Shown one piece after another: positions 36,376 to 48,602 of a DNA stretch of 64,000 nucleotides. Both the position numbers and the translations under genes were made by a program. The first letter of the stretch is position 1. The number at the start of each line of letters is the position of its first letter. The stretch is from Sphagnum compactum (taxonomy: Eukaryota; Bryophyta; Sphagnopsida; Sphagnales), in contig OZ234495.1 of NCBI GenBank assembly GCA_965153455.1, forward strand, positions 3,162,001-3,226,000. The letters run 5' to 3'. The notes beneath the pieces were generated by a model, which did no database searches, had not been told where the DNA came from, and was given only the letters and a program-made list of their open reading frames with translations.

Positions 36376-39300
36376 TCTAAAAAAAAACATGATCATAATA
36401 ACAAAAATTGCCCCTAAAGGAAGGGATTAGAGAAGGGAGCTCCATTCTAATTCCTAGCACTCGTACTTTTAAGTCTTCACTCCATGTGGAACCTTCACAA
36501 CATTCCAGATTGCTATCATGTGTTGAATGTTGTCCATGCAAGTGCAAATTAATTTAATCTGCCTAATGATCAAGGTTAATGAGAATTTTAAGTAGGAGGT
36601 TGGGTTGGGCATTAGTGGAGGATTGGGATTGATTAGGAGCTGGGGACTTTTCAAGAGTTTTGGTTCTTCTTCAGAAATCATAGTATTGTGTTCAATTGTC
36701 ATCAATAATATGCACAAAATATGTTCAAGTTGTGACTTTTGTAAATTGCCACCATCATTTGTTGTAAGCAAAGCAACTGTTCACATTTGAGGGAATACCA
36801 TGTCATATGATTTTTTCATTACATGTTTTAAAGATGTATTTTTGGGGTATTATGGGTGGGACTTTTAATTCTTTTCATCTTATTATTATTTAACTTCTTA
36901 ATATTCACATATTTTAACCACTCTAAATTTAATTTCAAATTTATATTTGCCTTGAATTTTGGCAACATATAATTATTTGAATTTTTAATTTTAGTTTAAA
37001 ATTTGAGGAGTGATGAAGGAAGGTTGTGATTATGTGTGAACAAAGAATCATCATACATGAAATGCTCAAATTTAATGTTAAAAAAAAAATAACAAATATT
37101 TTGTAAAAAATTTTAAATAACAAATTTTTTTCCAATTATTTGTTTCATTTTTGTTCGAATTGCATCCTTATAGTTTTGTTGTTACTTTAGGTCCTAATGT
37201 AGTGGGTGCTACATGCTCCGAGGGTGTCACCTTTGCAAAAGATTGTCCATGACACATATTTTCATTATTGACAAGCTGAAAGTCCCCCATAAGAATAGGC
37301 GCCACTACATGAGCCACATTCAGTATGTAACAAAATGGCATGTAATCAAAATGAAAAATATCATGTACAACTATTGAAACATGTAAAAAAAAGGTAACAC
37401 TTGAAGGGAAAAACATATGTACCATATTAACATTTGGAGTCTCAACAACAACTGCAACATGGTGGCATTCTTCTTTTTCCATCTCAACAAGTGTATGGAG
37501 AACTTGGACTTGATTCACCCCAAAATCTTGTATTTTAACATGAGGTAACCCTTAGCATACATTTAACACATCATCAAAAACTTGATTGTTGTTGTCCTGG
37601 TATGTTGTTTTAAAAGAGGATTGAACCTCTTTATTCTTGATTGTTGGTGGTTGTGGGGGCTTAATCTCTCGTCTCTAGTGCAAGAAATTAACCCAAATGG
37701 GCTCCAACTGCTTGTAGGTTCCCAACTCCACCTATGGATTTGGTAAAGATTTGCAGAACATGTGGAACCCAACTCTATTGGTTTAACCCCAAATAATTCA
37801 ACTATAAAACAACACACACATACGAACTTTACATTAGCATTATAACATGAACAAGTTGTAATCAATCACTTTATGCCAATCATTCAAACTCCTAATTAAT
37901 TAATGTTATAGAAACATGAATTGAAAACTTGAGGCTGGAATTTTGCTAAAACCCTTAACATGAATTTATCTAAGCAAAGGCCATTACTACATCAATTGAA
38001 AGGACCACCGATGCATCTAAGAAAACAAAGGTAATGAATAGTCACTCCTTTTTGGTGGACCTCCAAAGGACATGTGCTTAAAAAACATTATGTTTAATCT
38101 TTTTATGAATGTTCAAAACAATTCCTCAACCACAAGCAAAGTTAAACCTTGAACAAAGCATATAAATATTTAAATAAACATAATGTTGTAGACTAATCCT
38201 TCGTTTTTCCTTCAAAGGAACTTTGTACTTAATAAACATTGTGTCCTATGTTAATGAAGGTAGCACTCTTTCAAACATAAGGAGATCAACAAAGCACAAA
38301 ACACTTAAATCATCACTAGTAAGGCCATTTGATCCTTTGTATTGTTTCCAAAGGTTAGATTCCTTTAACATGAGTATGTAGTCCTATATTGAATGAAGGT
38401 AGTGTTTTTTCAACCATCGGCACATTGCCTAGCATTGAAAAGCAATGAGCACTTTGATAGTCACCAACATTGTCTAATTTTTTAATGTACTATTAGCCAA
38501 GCAATACATCAAGCATTTTAGTGATGGAAATCTGTTTAATATTGCACTACCAAGGATTGTCACAATTTAAACCACTAAGTATTCCAATATGTGCCAACTA
38601 CTTGGACTCATCACATGTAGAATGTAGTTTGATGAAAGTTTGATTCAAATGAAACTCAAAAGAATTCAACATTATATTTCTAAATTGTAATTTTGGAAAT
38701 CAACAAACAAAGATGAAAATACTATTTGGTCCAACAACTGACGATCATGGGCATAAAGTTGTCATTAAAAGTGTTTGCTTCATCTCAATTCACAACTCAA
38801 CCACACGCATATCCACAGCCAACATTTTGACATTTTCACATCCTCCCAAAAGCCCCAACTATGCCACCAATTAGGATGGAATAATTGTGCACAAATAGAG
38901 AACTTGTCGTTAACCCTAAGAAGTTTTCTTAAACAAAATGGGTGGAATGTGTGTTTGTAAAAAACTATTGTTACCATCTATGTCATGGCAATAATACCCT
39001 TTGTTGCAAAATCCAAAAGGTTTTACCAAGATGTAGGTTTCAGATTTGTTATTCAACATGGGATGAACAATGGGTTTGGGCCATAAAGATGTAGCATTTT
39101 TGTTTTTCATGTCCTCCAATTGCTTACACACTATTTTCTCTTCAACTTGAAGTACAAAATACCTCATATTTAACATTTGTTATAACATCCTCCATCTTCA
39201 AACAATCCACCCTTATATTCACAAATGTCACCTCACCTTGGACAACATTTTTTTGTTTCTCTTTGACAAAAAAAATTCACATTCCAAGTTGTCTTTGCAA

Positions 39301-40544
39301 AGCAACATGCTTTTCAAGAAAAGAAACAAGTTCTGCATTGGCAGTTGTAAGTTGATATTCGAAACCCATTCGGTTTTCTATAGTTGCAAAAACAAGAATT
39401 TGGAGTTACAAAAATAAAAATCTACAATTGTAAAATTTCCGCCAACACACAACACAAAACAGACACCACCATTAGAAGTGGCCAAAACCAATGTTAGTTA
39501 GCTTGTAGCAAATGCATATGTGCCCTAAGCAAAAAATGATACCAATCAACATCAGTTAAGATGAAATGTTTGAACTCCAAAACTCCAAAACTCCAAATGC
39601 CAAAAATTAAAAAACAAAAGTTAAAACAAGCACACCCAACACAAAATTGACAAATCTTCTTTTCCAAAAAATCTATTTCATGATCCAAAACTTGAAGCTT
39701 ACATTCACCATGCATTGCGTAATCATGTGCTTTTAATGTTGTCGATTTTAGGTATTCCACATTGAATCTCATTCCAATCAGTTTTTTTGAAAGCTTTGTT
39801 ATCTCGACATAGAAATGTGACACTTTCAACATGGCACTTTTAAGGAACCCACCCAAAAGCTTATGGACTTCATCCACTTGGGTGATTTTAAAACTCAAAA
39901 CAACAAAAAGACAAAACACTTATAGGGTCTTAAAACCTATTTCTAATTTCACAGTCATGAATTACAATTTCCATACATTGCCTTTCATTCCACCACACAT
40001 TTCTCCTCCACTAGATTCAATCATATCCTTGGAACCACCACTTTTTTAAACCTTCACCTTTTCTTGTCAAGCCTTTTCTTTTACTATACAAACGGTTGTT
40101 TTTGCCTAGTTCATAAGTTCACCTTTTTATTTTGCAATGTAGCCCTTAACAAACCACAAATAAAACTCATTATTAGTAACAAATATTGTTCCATACACAT
40201 GTTAGTAGAACTTTACAAGCTCTTTCTTGGTCTCAGGATGAAGACGCAAAATGGTGGTTTTCAAAATTTCACAATGAAGGCCAAAAATCTCACCAATGTT
40301 AGCCTCTGTAACAAGACAACTAGGGATTTTTGTTCATTCTTCAACCTTTTGACATTCTTGAAATACTCCTACGTTTGATCTTTATAACCTACATGCTCCC
40401 ATGGTGGAAATTCAAGCCACATTTTCTTCCTAAGTTTTTTCTCTTACTTCACTATCATGCTACAATGAGATGACCTTAGCTCAAGCAACTAAAACTTGCA
40501 CAAGTTCAATCCTTTTACAAATACTCTTAACCTAATTTCAAATA
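36376..40544 (-). other. No supported host gene; possible decayed transposon frames
   Basis: Three minus-strand frames without family matches lie in a row: 37168-37518, 38916-39176 and 39494-39919. The last is rich in Lys/Leu/Glu and could form a coiled coil. Same-strand spacing suggests fragments of one old transposon reading frame, but no transposase or polymerase motif is visible. They do not resemble the coiled-coil gene. Confidence 0.35.
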
Positions 40545-41560
40545 AATTTTGTGGTCAATAGTGGTAGATTTAGGCTAAATGACCCTAATTTGTAATATCA
40601 TTGTGAGTTTGGTAGAGGGTATTGAATAGTTTATTGGTTGACATTGGTCTTGTTGAATTTCTCCCAATGGCACTACAAGTGAACAACATTGGCTTTCTTC
40701 AAGGATAAAATCCTTGAATTTTTCATGAATAACATGAATTTTTTTGAGGAATAAATAACTCTCTCTTTCTATAATTTGAAGGGGGGAACAAATTGCACCT
40801 TACCAAAATTTGGCAATACTATGAAGTTGTTTGGATACAAATACTTGTTTGGATTGAATTATTTGATTTTCTTGTTCTTTTCATGAATCAATTATGATTT
40901 ATCATTTGAATTTTGATAGAACAAAAAAACACAAAGATAGAATAAAATTCAAGGGTGTTGTCTTCTTAAGTTCATGATAATTTCTCACAACCCGTTGAAA
41001 TAGATTTGATAAAATGTCAATTAAACTTAGGCTACAAAACTTTTGTTTGAAATTTCGGCTTTCCAAAGACCTCACTTGATTATTTTTGCCTTTATAATAT
41101 ATTTCTAATTTCATTATTCCTGACCTTGGAATCCATTTAATTAAAACATTTTCTTCCTAAGTTTTATCTAAATTACACTTAGACATTTTTGCATGATTTT
41201 TACAACACTCAATTTTCTTGTGTTAAGAACAATGTGTCATAATCAAACCTTACCATACCTATGAACAAACTAACTCCCATATCTTAGACATAGAAAAAAA
41301 GACAAAGATGCAAGTAAAATAGTTCAACAAAAGAACATAATAGTGGTAGAGTGAGAGAAAGAGAAAAATGGATGAAAAAAAATGATGAAAAAAACCAGCT
41401 AATGAAACTGGAATGGAAAACAAAAAGGGGAAAAAAGGCATATTTGAAAAATAGATGACAAAGAGGAAAATATGGCAAAGAAAAAGAAGGCAAAAGTAAA
41501 AAGAAAGGAAAAGAAAGAAGGCAAAGCAAAAGAGGAAGGGAAATATTATTTCAAAACTCA
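40545..41560 (-). repeat. Inverted copy of the 29115-30140 repeat
   Basis: See 29115-30140. The minus-strand reading of its pyrimidine-rich end gives the same LLNYF-x-CIFVF...KIWE-x-VCS string as the first copy, confirming homology. Confidence 0.8.
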
Positions 41561-43130
41561 AATTTGAAAATATGTCCCTCACACGTAATTTTTTCAACAT
41601 TTCATCAATATTTTTATTAGTCAAAAATATATATATGTAGGTGCAAAATGTTTTATTTTTTTTTCATAACTTCAACATGTAGATAAATCCATATATATAT
41701 ATATATATAATACATACATCACATTCCAAATTAGATTGTCACGCATATCAAGGGCATGTCACTAAAATAATTACTTTAATTTGAAATACAACTAATAGAA
41801 ATATTGTTCCAATACAATCATTTCATAATTAAAATGTTCATATGAAAGTTGGGATGTATAGATTGTTTTCACACGTATTTCATGTGGTCGTAGGCTTATT
41901 GGATGACTATGGTGTTATATTCCAACTATCCCCATTGCAATTTCCAATGTTACACATTAAAAATCACTTCCTGCCACAATCCTCTTAAGGTCCAAATTTC
42001 AAACATCCCATCGTCCATTCTCATAACCTTATTGAACTCTATAAAAATTTTATTCTACATTAACATTGGGTTTTTTGTTCCATGTATTACAAAACATTCT
42101 TATGAAATTATACATTGAGACAAAATTAAAAATTGACCTTAGATGGTTTCACCTTTGTGAATATGATGTTATAGACATGTATATTAAGTCAATGGCACAT
42201 TTGTTATATGTGATGCCCATTTTCTATTTTTCTTAAGGTTTTCTCTTGGTCTTTTAACAACCTTCAAATTAATGAAAGGCTAACCTCAACCCGGATCACA
42301 TTTTGACCAACACATTTTTAAAGCATCTAACATATGTGCTTCAAATAAAAACATGTCTCTTACTTATCTCATTTACAAAACTAAGGGCTCAAAAATGAGT
42401 TTTATTATTTGTTTTTTACTGCAATTTAGAGAAAATTACCCCACATGCCAAACAACAAAAATAGCAATAGAAACCTTTGAAGTCAAATGAACTTGACTCA
42501 CAAAATGGACACATTATAGATTTTTTATATACCATATTATGTGCACAACTTAAACACAATGTACATGTTAATACAAATAATTGCTTTCTCAATTTCCATG
42601 TTCAAAAAAAAGATGACACTCAAATATTCCAAAATATTCTCTATTTTCATTTTAAAAACTTTATCCTTTCTATAAAAAATTGATGTTTCTATCAAAAAAA
42701 AAAGATTGTCCAAGCTCCCAAGGAATTACTCTCTTGTTTACAATTTGGTAATCTGTGTTTTCCTTTTTCGATGCTATCACTATAATGTTATTTCCACCTC
42801 CATCAACCACTACACCTAAAAAAGTCATTCAATACTCAAATCCCAAATCTCAACAATTATCACCAATCAAATATGACTACCACACCCTAGGGTCAGTTTC
42901 CACATTTGACAAAACGACTTTTTATTTTTTTCAAAAAACTAATTCATTTTTAAAATTTGAATTTATTGAATTTTCCATGATCTATGATGAAATTGTCACA
43001 TGAGTAATGAAATTATTCAAAATGTAGCCTATGATAATTATGATAATTTTCAACATGTCAACTCATATTTTCACAAAAATTCATTCACTATTTTCATAAT
43101 TACTTAATGACTAAACTGACCTTAGGGTAA
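41561..43130. other. No supported gene; AT-rich
   Basis: Contains an (AT)n run at about 41692-41710 and short A/T-rich frames only. Confidence 0.5.
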
Positions 43131-45960
43131 GGTACTTGCCTTCTCAGACACAAAATTATTTCCTCAACCATTACCAATTTACAAAAGTGCAGCCACTATC
43201 AAATATGCCTATGCCTTCTCCAACGAACAGAGGGTCCCTGGAACTTCTGTGTCTTGTTTCTTCCTTCACGTGATTCTATACCTTGTATGCCTGAGTAGAA
43301 AAATTTCAACCATTTTCTATGCCATGGTGTTGTGATTTAATGGTGGCGGTTTTAGCATCTACGAAATCATAAATATTTTTTTTTCAGATTAGAGATTAGT
43401 TGCAGAGATTAGACTAAATTTCAAGTTTCACAAGTCAAGAACACACTTTTATCACTTTCTAAACATAGGCCAATCCACATCTCAGCATACTACAACCAAG
43501 CCTAAATTTGTATGCTTTTGACATTGGATATTGCATTCTTATGGTTTTGATCAATCTTATGGTTTCTTGCCTGTAAGACTTGTGATGAGTAGAACTCAAA
43601 AGTAATCCCTTTTGCAGACTCACTAACAGCCAAAAGCAGGAACCTAGAATGGGGGACCCTACACTTTGTTTCAAAACACCAAGATGATTGTTGCAAAACT
43701 CATAACAGCATCTTCATAAGTGCTGCAAATTTCTCCATTCATACAACTTAAGTGAACCTGATTAGAATTGAGAAAGGACCCAATAGAAAGGTTATAGGGA
43801 TCTCAGATCTCACCGACAATGGCAATAACGCATGCAAAAGAGAGAACCCAACCACAAGGAACAGAGAAAATTCTTTATTTAAACAAACCAAAAAATAAGA
43901 ATCAGTTTGAACAACAGAGTGCCATATACGTGTTAATACACATGCACATATTCAAGAACCTTCAACAGCAGCATGTATGGTATTTGAGCACCTACCATAA
44001 CATCCCACTGACATCAGCTCCCAGCAGTGGATAGTTAATCATGAACATTAACTAATATATTCATTAATGTACTGAGATTTTAGCACAAGACCAGCAGTAA
44101 TGGGTAACCTCGCTGATGATGCTAGCTAGATTACCAAAATCTGAAAGTGTAGGACAAGACCAGAAAATCCAAGTGGAAAGCAGATACAAAGAGAAACCAT
44201 AAAAACAGAGAAGGAAAGGACAAAAACTCAAACAAGAAAAGAAGAAGAATCGAGAGACAAACAAGGAAAACTTTAAGATCATGACCTTGTGTAATATATC
44301 TAAAAGATAGCAAAGAGAACTCTACAACAGTTTGAAGGGTAATGACAAGAAGAGTGTGGTCATTACCATAAAGGGTTACTCAAAAATGTCAGACCATCAC
44401 CTTTATCACGAATAGCACTTAAAAACTGCCATAACTCCCCACTGACATCATCAGCTGCATATGGTGGATGTAGATAAGCATATAATAATCCACCCAAAAT
44501 TTTGGGCAAAACAATATACAAACATCTGCATCTTGAGTTTCTGTAGCATTTCCAGAAGCAACTGGATGACTGACTCAAGATATTGTGTGATAGCACACAA
44601 AAGATGACTAAATACATGTTGGCACCAATCACATATTCTATGTAGGTGTATAGACCACTTGATATTACCAAATTCTTACCATTTGAAGCTTGACCTGTGA
44701 CATCTGTGATGTTCAAGATGATGGAGCACATGAGAAGGATTATCCCTCCTGGAACAGAACATCCTTTCCAAGGCTAACCATCCGGCTTGAGACCTACTAC
44801 ACATATAAGAACAACCAGTAGTGAACCAAGGCAGGTGTTCACTCAATAAACATAGAAAAAGACAGGGAGTCTTATCTGCAAGGACATGACTTGTGCTGCT
44901 GAACCATACCCTCCTGTAAATCGTGACAGAAATGCTCAACTCATCTCACCACTGCAGGCTACAAATGACATAAGTCATAGCCACGCTACTTTTCTCCATA
45001 TCATGCTATGTGATCAGTGGGCTTTGCTGACAATCACAGAGACAGTTTAGATGATCATTGTACTCAAAGACGCAACTCAGCTGCCAATATCTTTTAATTC
45101 TTGGGAAAAGAAAACAATTAACACTTTAAGAAAATCATATCAAGGAGAAACTAGAGGATGCAAACAACAGGTCTACAATTACAAGCTACAAACCATAACT
45201 ATGTAATCTCTGAAGAAGATCTCTATATGCAAATGGATGTTTTACAAAGTTTACATCAGTTGTGTTATCACCACTGAATTGACTTGTGTAGGTTCTCAAA
45301 AACACACCAAGATACCTTCACTTGGCAAAAAGAAAGAGAAAGGCAAGAAAAGGGAAAACCCAAACAAGAAAGGAGGAAGAAAAAAGAGAGAGAAACCTTA
45401 TGGAGCACTGTGTGAGCTAGGTATTTAGACATGAATCTAGAAATCTCCCCCCTTCCTTCCAAATGATTTCATGCTATCCACTGCTAAAAACGCCCAAATA
45501 TAACTTTCCAACAAAGCAAACAAAAATTCAGCCAGACAAGAGGCACAGAAACACAAAACAAATGCTGGCCAATTTACAGCAAGTATCTGAAAGTGCATGC
45601 AACACTGACAAGACAGAAGTCATAAATATTCACAGAACCACAGTAATTGCCCCTTTTAGTTTATAAGACTGTTTCTTTGATCACACTCTCAGTGGCTTCT
45701 GGTAAGGGTCACCCTGAGACTGTAATAGCAAAGTTCAGAGCAGTCTGCCTAAACCCTAACTGCAGGCATGAGGCTCCCATAGTGAGATGCAGCATCCAGA
45801 AGATTCTCTTGATGTATGCTCAGGGTGACAAGTCCAATCACCTCTCAGCTGTGTGTAAAGTTGAATGTCCATCTCCTAATAACCACATGGAATACCACAG
45901 CTAGGGCCAGAAATAGAACTCCCTAGAATGCTGAAAATAGAACTCCAGAGACAAAGTACC
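43131..45960 (-). other. Low-copy looking DNA downstream of DIM1; possible unrecognised exons
   Basis: More complex composition than the flanking AT-rich filler. On the minus strand 44366-44457 gives a stop-free, exon-like stretch (GELWQFLSAIRDKGDGLTF) ending at a GTAATG donor, and 44660-44760 gives another ending at GTAAGAA. I could not link them to a known family. A segment at 44003-44034 partly repeats the acceptor side of the first stretch. The part nearest 45960 is expected to be the DIM1 3' untranslated region. Confidence 0.3.
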
Positions 45961-46550
45961 TTAATAGCGGTACTTGGTGGAATAGTCCTTGGGAGAGACC
46001 ACTAGACCTCTTCCCTTCCGTGCTCCTCGATACACGGTCTCCACTATGTCGATGAATTCCTGTTTGTCCTTCAGTGCCCAATTGATCTTGTTGTTATTCC
46101 CGGTGCCCAAATCGATCATGATGTGCTTGTTTCGGAAGAAGAACATAATCGTGCAGGGATCGTAGAGCTCATACATCGTGTTGAAGTCTGGAACCTCGGA
46201 AATATCCACGAGATAAAGCACAGCAAAATTCTTAATCGTCTCTGCGACGGATGCCAGCACCTCGTCCATCTGCGGAGAAACACCGCAGGAAAAGCCCAAC
46301 CTCATCAGTAGCGATAAACAAGGAATTACACGGCCACGACCAAAAGTTATTTTTGCAACGAACTGGAGGAAATTTCATATGAGGAAAGCGATCTAGAATA
46401 GAATCAAAAGACGGAAGTGTGAAACCAAACCTGCATACAAGTTTCATCCCAATCATGGCCGAAACGAATGACCACAGCCCGCTCCTCTTCCGCAAGGATG
46501 GCCTGGTCCACGGCCCATCCCGAGTGCAAATGTGGTAGCAGATACGACAT
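45961..46550 (-). CDS. DIM1: DIM1/YLS8, U5 snRNP thioredoxin-like splicing protein
   Basis: Two exons, 46550-46431 (40 codons) and 46269-45961 (102 codons plus stop), joined at phase 0. They give 142 residues, exactly the length of plant YLS8 and human TXNL4A. The start MSYLLPHLHSGWAVDQ, HDWDETCMQMDEVL, the EVPDFNTMYELYDP core, NKHIMIDLGTGNNNKINW and the KDYSTKYRY end are all family-diagnostic. The protein has a thioredoxin fold but no CXXC pair. It is an essential component of the U5 and tri-snRNP, acting in the nucleus during spliceosome assembly. Differences from the Arabidopsis protein are few and conservative (for example DPC for DPS). A telo-box lies about 110 bases upstream. Confidence 0.97.
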
Positions 46551-46659
46551 CGTCTCCTACTTCCGTTCTCCCTGTGTTCCTCCCGCTCACCCTCTCGCTT
46601 TGTGCGCAGCAAGACAACAAAAGAGAGCAGTGCAACAGCAAACTTAAAGAGGAGCGCCA

Positions 46660-46668
46660 AACCCTAAT
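46660..46668 (-). promoter_or_regulatory. Telo-box upstream of DIM1
   Basis: aaaccctaa on the plus strand, about 110 bases upstream of the DIM1 ATG. This motif is an established element of plant promoters for ribosomal, snRNP and other growth-linked genes. Its placement is consistent, its function here is inferred. Confidence 0.5.
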
Positions 46669-46689
46669 CGAAAAACGTATTGTGCTGCT

Positions 46690-47750
46690 CAGCTATCCAG
46701 ATGAATGACAAAAACACTGCAGGTGTTCGTCGGCTTTCCTCGTGGATGAGATATTGAACATTACGAGCCTAGTAGGCTTTTCTCATGGATGAAACCTGGT
46801 GATGAAATGAATGGTGGGATGATGACAGAGTAAGAGTTGAATTAAACAGCCACCATACACTTCCTGTTTTGCCTGTTTCGGGGTAAGGGACAGGGGTGAG
46901 GGACATTCCCTAATTGCGAGGCTGAACTCAGCTATTGCTTCATCCTAGGCCCCTTATTTTGAGAATGCCCCCCACCCTAGGGCTTTACCCTCCACTGACA
47001 GTCTCCCTGGAGTGGGCGATCTTATGGTAAGCTCTCGAGGGCAGGGGGAAAATGATATAAGAAAATCTGCAACCTTAGATAAATGCATCTGAAGGGGTTG
47101 GTACCTCATTTGTTATATATACTGGGGAAGGTGATGGGCACTCTTGTCAAGGCATTACACCTTGGCTTCCTCGGCCTCATTTCTCATGGCATAATGCACT
47201 GACAGGAGCGCCTACCCCTATACAAACTGAAGGCAAAGCCCCAGGTCCAGGGCATTATGCCTTGACAAGGGTGCCTCACCCAATTCACAGTGATGCCTTA
47301 TTTGATGTAAAGAACTGAAGAGCCTTCCGGAATGAGTGGTTGAGGTTGCCTTCGAACTGAGGAGCCTTCTTTCTAGAATGAGTGCGTCAGGTTGCCCCCC
47401 TTTGGGAGTCTCTTCCGTGAAACCTCGTGCTCCAACCTAGAGTGAGAAATTGCGCTTCGGGAGGTGCTTCCAATTTGCACTCTGCATATCGCCTGAGGTT
47501 GTTCCCTTGTTGTTAGGAACCAGACCTCGGTAGATCTTGAGCATCCCCGCAGCAACAATAAAATGGCTTTTACATTGTACTTTGGATGAAGTGCAGCGTT
47601 GCAACGAATGAGTTTGCTTGAAAGGGAAGTCAATATTTTTATTTTTGCAATCGGAGATCCTCTTGTCGCTCAAATAACCATATGACTATTTCTGTCAACT
47701 AAATCATCCACCGTCTTTTTGTGACTTATTAGATGGAAGAGCTCATGGCC
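46690..47750. other. No supported gene; DIM1 upstream flank
   Basis: Holds a 20-base direct repeat (ggctttcctcgtggatgaga at about 46730 and ggcttttctcatggatgaaa at about 46777) and the hairpin described at 47137-47275. C/G-rich compared with the surroundings. Confidence 0.45.
47137..47275. repeat. Inverted repeat, 19-base arms
   Basis: ggcactcttgtcaaggcat (47137-47155) and atgccttgacaagggtgcc (47257-47275) are complementary with one mismatch, separated by about 100 bases. A third related segment, ggcataatgcactgacagg, lies between them at about 47188. It could fold as a long hairpin or be the ends of a small element. Confidence 0.65.
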
Positions 47751-47755
47751 TTAGT

Positions 47756-47780
47756 GCCACAACACCCACCAGTGCACCAT
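47756..47780 (+). mobile_element. Solo terminal repeat of the 35943-36375 family
   Basis: caacacccaccagtgcaccat matches the left terminus of the TIR family. The sequence that follows is unrelated to the family interior, so only the end remains. Confidence 0.6.
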
Positions 47781-47879
47781 CCAAAAAACCTCATTCTGGA
47801 ATTTTTTGGATGGGATAAACACAACCCCAGGGTCCTTGTCACCTGGGGCAGTTGGGCATTTTTAAAAAAAATTCCCCCG

Positions 47880-48200
47880 AGTCCTTGACCCTGACAGTCA
47901 GCCCTCCATCCTACCCACCACCCCCCAGGCTACCTATCAACCCCCTTCCCCAACTACCTACCCCCTCTACTATTGACCCCCTTCTCTTACCGACCCCAAA
48001 ACCCCGGCCCCCTTCTCCTATTGACCTCCCCTCATCCTCCTCTAGCATCGCTCGAATTGGCTCCATCATCTCAACATTCTTGTTTTGTGGTCAACATTAT
48101 CATCTTTTCAGCTCCAACATTGCAACATTCTCGTTCACGATCGTCGTTGTGGTCAACATTGTCACCTTTTTGACTCCGGCATCGCAACGTTCCCACCCAC
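47880..48200 (+). repeat. C-rich tract and short tandem repeats
   Basis: 47880-48045 is pyrimidine-rich with repeated ctattgaccccc and ccccttctc words. 48073-48192 holds two related units of about 54 and 63 bases, each starting aacattct and containing gtggtcaacatt.tca and ctcc.(a)cat.gc. The proline-rich open frame spanning this region is a by-product of the composition. Confidence 0.65.
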
Positions 48201-48220
48201 CTCAACCAAGTAAGCTCTTG

Positions 48221-48602
48221 ATCTTGGTGCTCTCATGTTCTTGCTCTAATCCTGGTGTTTTCTTCCCGGTGCTTTCAATTTGATCCTAGTGCTTTATTCC
48301 TGGTGTTCTAGCTCTAATCATGGCGCTCTCCTCCTAATGATCTTGATTTGATCTTGGTGCTCTCTTCACATTGCTCTTGTTCTGATCATGGTGTTCATAT
48401 TTTGATCCTAGTGCTATTCTTCAACTTTTCTTGCTTTAATTCTAGTGTTTTTCTCATGGTGGTTTTATTCTAATCATGGTGCTCTCGTTTTAATGCTCTT
48501 GCTATGATCATGGTGCTTTCCTTTTGGTGTTCTTATTTTAATCATTATGTTATCCTTTTATTTCTTTTGTTGTAATACTGGTGCCCTTGCTTTCATTCTT
48601 TG
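48221..48602 (+). repeat. 34-bp minisatellite, about 12 units
   Basis: Units begin with atc(c/a/t)tggtgct, and most are exactly 34 bases long, for example four successive full-length units between about 48283 and 48384. One unit is shortened to about 20 bases. The unit length is not a multiple of three and every frame is interrupted, so it is not a coding repeat. There are no unique spacers, which excludes a CRISPR-like array. Confidence 0.85.

Noticed and set aside
45237-45428. Lys/Arg-rich plus-strand frame
   Set aside because: Short purine-rich tract (gaaag repeats) downstream of DIM1; composition alone accounts for it.
47852-48283. 143-codon proline-rich open frame
   Set aside because: Explained by the C-rich low-complexity tract; it runs into the minisatellite and has no conserved motif.
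48221-48602. CRISPR-like array appearance of regularly spaced repeats
   Set aside because: Units are contiguous degenerate 34-mers without unique spacers or associated genes, in a plant nuclear context.
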